Below, one piece after another: positions 63,191-64,000 of a stretch of DNA of 64,000 nucleotides (positions are counted from its first letter, which is position 1; each line of letters begins with the position of its first letter). The notes under the pieces are model-generated. The model worked only from the letters and a program-made list of their open reading frames with translations. It did no database searches and had not been told where the DNA came from. The stretch spans positions 1 through 64,000 of the forward strand of contig NZ_JAINVU010000008.1 in NCBI RefSeq assembly GCF_019880555.1. The letters are read 5' to 3'. The position numbers and the translations under genes are program-made. The DNA comes from Hephaestia mangrovi. GTDB lineage: Bacteria; Pseudomonadota; Alphaproteobacteria; Sphingomonadales; Sphingomonadaceae.

Positions 63191-63220
63191 CAGCGGCCGG
63201 CCGATCGCGGCCGGCCGCTG
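63191..63220 (+). terminator. Hairpin after dps
   Basis: A perfect 12-bp stem (CAGCGGCCGGCC, GGCCGGCCGCTG) with a 6-nt loop lies 12 bp after dps and 14 bp before the DUF1328 gene. No T-tract follows. It may separate expression of the two genes or protect dps mRNA from 3' decay. Confidence 0.6.
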
Positions 63221-63234
63221 CCCGGGAGGGTATC

Positions 63235-63420
63235 ATGCTAAAATGGGCTTTCATCTTCCTCGTCATCGGATTGGTGCTGGGGGTGCTTGGCTTCGGCGGG
63301 ATCGGCGGCGCGTTCGTCGGCATCGCCAAGATCCTGTTCTTCATCGCGCTGGCGATCTTCCTGATCCTGCTCGTGCTGGGCCTGCTGGCCGGCAAGGCGA
63401 TCAAGGACACGCTCGACTGA
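63235..63420 (+). CDS. DUF1328 (YtjA-like) small membrane protein
   Basis: A 61-residue protein consisting of two hydrophobic helices joined by [17 protein letters not shown], ending with GKAIKDTLD. This is the DUF1328/UPF0391 family, often stress-induced in proteobacteria. Its role is unknown. GGGAGGG precedes the ATG. Its position behind dps fits a stress-linked unit. Confidence 0.88.
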   Translation: MLKWAFIFLVIGLVLGVLGFGGIGGAFVGIAKILFFIALAIFLILLVLGLLAGKAIKDTLD

Positions 63421-63448
63421 GGTGCGAGATGACGAGACGATTGCGGGC

Positions 63449-64000
63449 ATGACCACGAACAAGGTGATCGCCCGCATCGCCCCCGGCGTGACCGGGATCG
63501 CCGCTCCTGATTGGGATGGTTGCGCCGGGCGTGGCAATCCCTTCGTCAGCCACGCCTTCCTGTCGATTCTGGAGGAATCGGGGAGCGCCGTCGCCCGTGC
63601 CGGGTGGCAACCGATCCCGATCGTGATCGATGGCGACGACGGCCATCCCGATGCGATCGCACCGGCTTATGCCAAGAGCCATAGCCAGGGCGAATATGTC
63701 TTCGATCATGCCTGGGCCGATGCGTGGGAGCGTGCCGGTGGGCAATATTACCCCAAGTTGCAGGCCGCGGCGCCGTTCAGCCCCGTGCCGGGGCCGCGGC
63801 TGCTGCTGCGCGATCCCGCCGCGGCGGCGCCGTTGATCGCCGCGTTGGAGGCGGTGACCGATCAGCATGGCCTGTCGTCCGCCCATGCGACCTTCATCGC
63901 GCCCGATCAGGTGCCGCTGTTCGAGCAGGCGGGCTGGCTGATCCGCCGCGGCATTCAGTTCCACTGGCGCAATCGCGGCTATGCCAGCTTCGACGATTTC
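63449..64000 (+). CDS. DUF482 GNAT-like protein (3' truncated by window)
   Basis: The first 184 residues of an open frame that runs off the window. Recognisable parts: IAAPDWDGCAGRGNPFVSHAFLSILEESGS at the N-terminus, YAKSHSQGEYVFDHAWADAWERAGGQYYPKLQ, and FIAPDQVPLFEQAGWLIRRGIQFHW. This is the DUF482 (peptidogalycan biosynthesis-like, FemAB/GNAT-fold) family widespread in alphaproteobacteria. Its substrate is uncertain. The ATG at 63449 was chosen because an earlier ATG frame stops at once. Confidence 0.85.
   Translation, partial: MTTNKVIARIAPGVTGIAAPDWDGCAGRGNPFVSHAFLSILEESGSAVARAGWQPIPIVIDGDDGHPDAIAPAYAKSHSQGEYVFDHAWADAWERAGGQYYPKLQAAAPFSPVPGPRLLLRDPAAAAPLIAALEAVTDQHGLSSAHATFIAPDQVPLFEQAGWLIRRGIQFHWRNRGYASFDDF

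Overview
The window reads as chromosomal DNA of a GC-rich alphaproteobacterium of the Sphingomonas type. Reasons: three large TonB-dependent receptors (two of the sugar-receptor style common in sphingomonads and Caulobacter), DivK- and CpdR-like single-domain regulators of the alphaproteobacterial cell cycle, a SapC-family protein, DUF1289 and DUF3572 proteins, a CIRCE-controlled groESL operon, and an EcfG-like promoter at dps. Coding density is high. I saw no insertion sequence, phage gene, CRISPR array or rRNA.

Layout. 1-2.2 kb: acyl-CoA dehydrogenase end, SDR and LuxR-type regulator. 2.6-9 kb: maeB, mutS and two small membrane proteins. 9-13 kb: SDR/HxlR divergent pair, sppA and a coupled acetyltransferase. 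12.9-15.2 kb: groES-groEL with CIRCE and an unusually structured 3' region. 15.3-20.5 kb: sugar dehydrogenase lipoprotein, two coupled hotdog thioesterases, acyl-CoA ligase, enoyl-CoA hydratase and a GST. 20.5-27.3 kb: DUF1289, rhlE, FAD oxidoreductase, sapC, cytochrome b561, a strongly supported small RNA, N-formylglutamate amidohydrolase, cpdR and tRNA-Val.

27.4-35.3 kb is a cell-surface-signalling operon: ECF sigma factor, FecR-like anti-sigma factor, STN-domain TonB receptor and a secreted M16 metallopeptidase. The sigma and receptor genes share a 27-bp promoter-like element with identical spacing. The receptor/M16 pairing suggests uptake and cleavage of a peptide or protein. 35.5-44.3 kb is a sugar-acid locus: IclR regulator, enolase-superfamily dehydratase, DapA-family lyase, TonB receptor, SDR, 2-keto-3-deoxygalactonate kinase and MFS carrier. 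44.2-47.8 kb holds a secreted polysaccharide set: esterase, GH16 enzyme with an extra C-terminal domain, and CE4 deacetylase behind a perfect LacI-type palindrome. 47.9-56.9 kb looks like an alpha-glucan locus: LacI regulator, maltose-type MFS carrier, TonB receptor and GH31 glucosidase. 56.9-64 kb: ATP-dependent DNA ligase, phosphoesterase, RidA, HAD hydrolase, DUF3572, divK, rpmG, dps and small membrane proteins, ending inside a DUF482-type gene.

The strongest candidates for something undescribed are the structured sRNA at about 25.69-25.79 kb and the sigma/FecR/TonB-receptor/M16 operon with its paired promoter element. Family names are judged by eye from the sequence; no database search was run.
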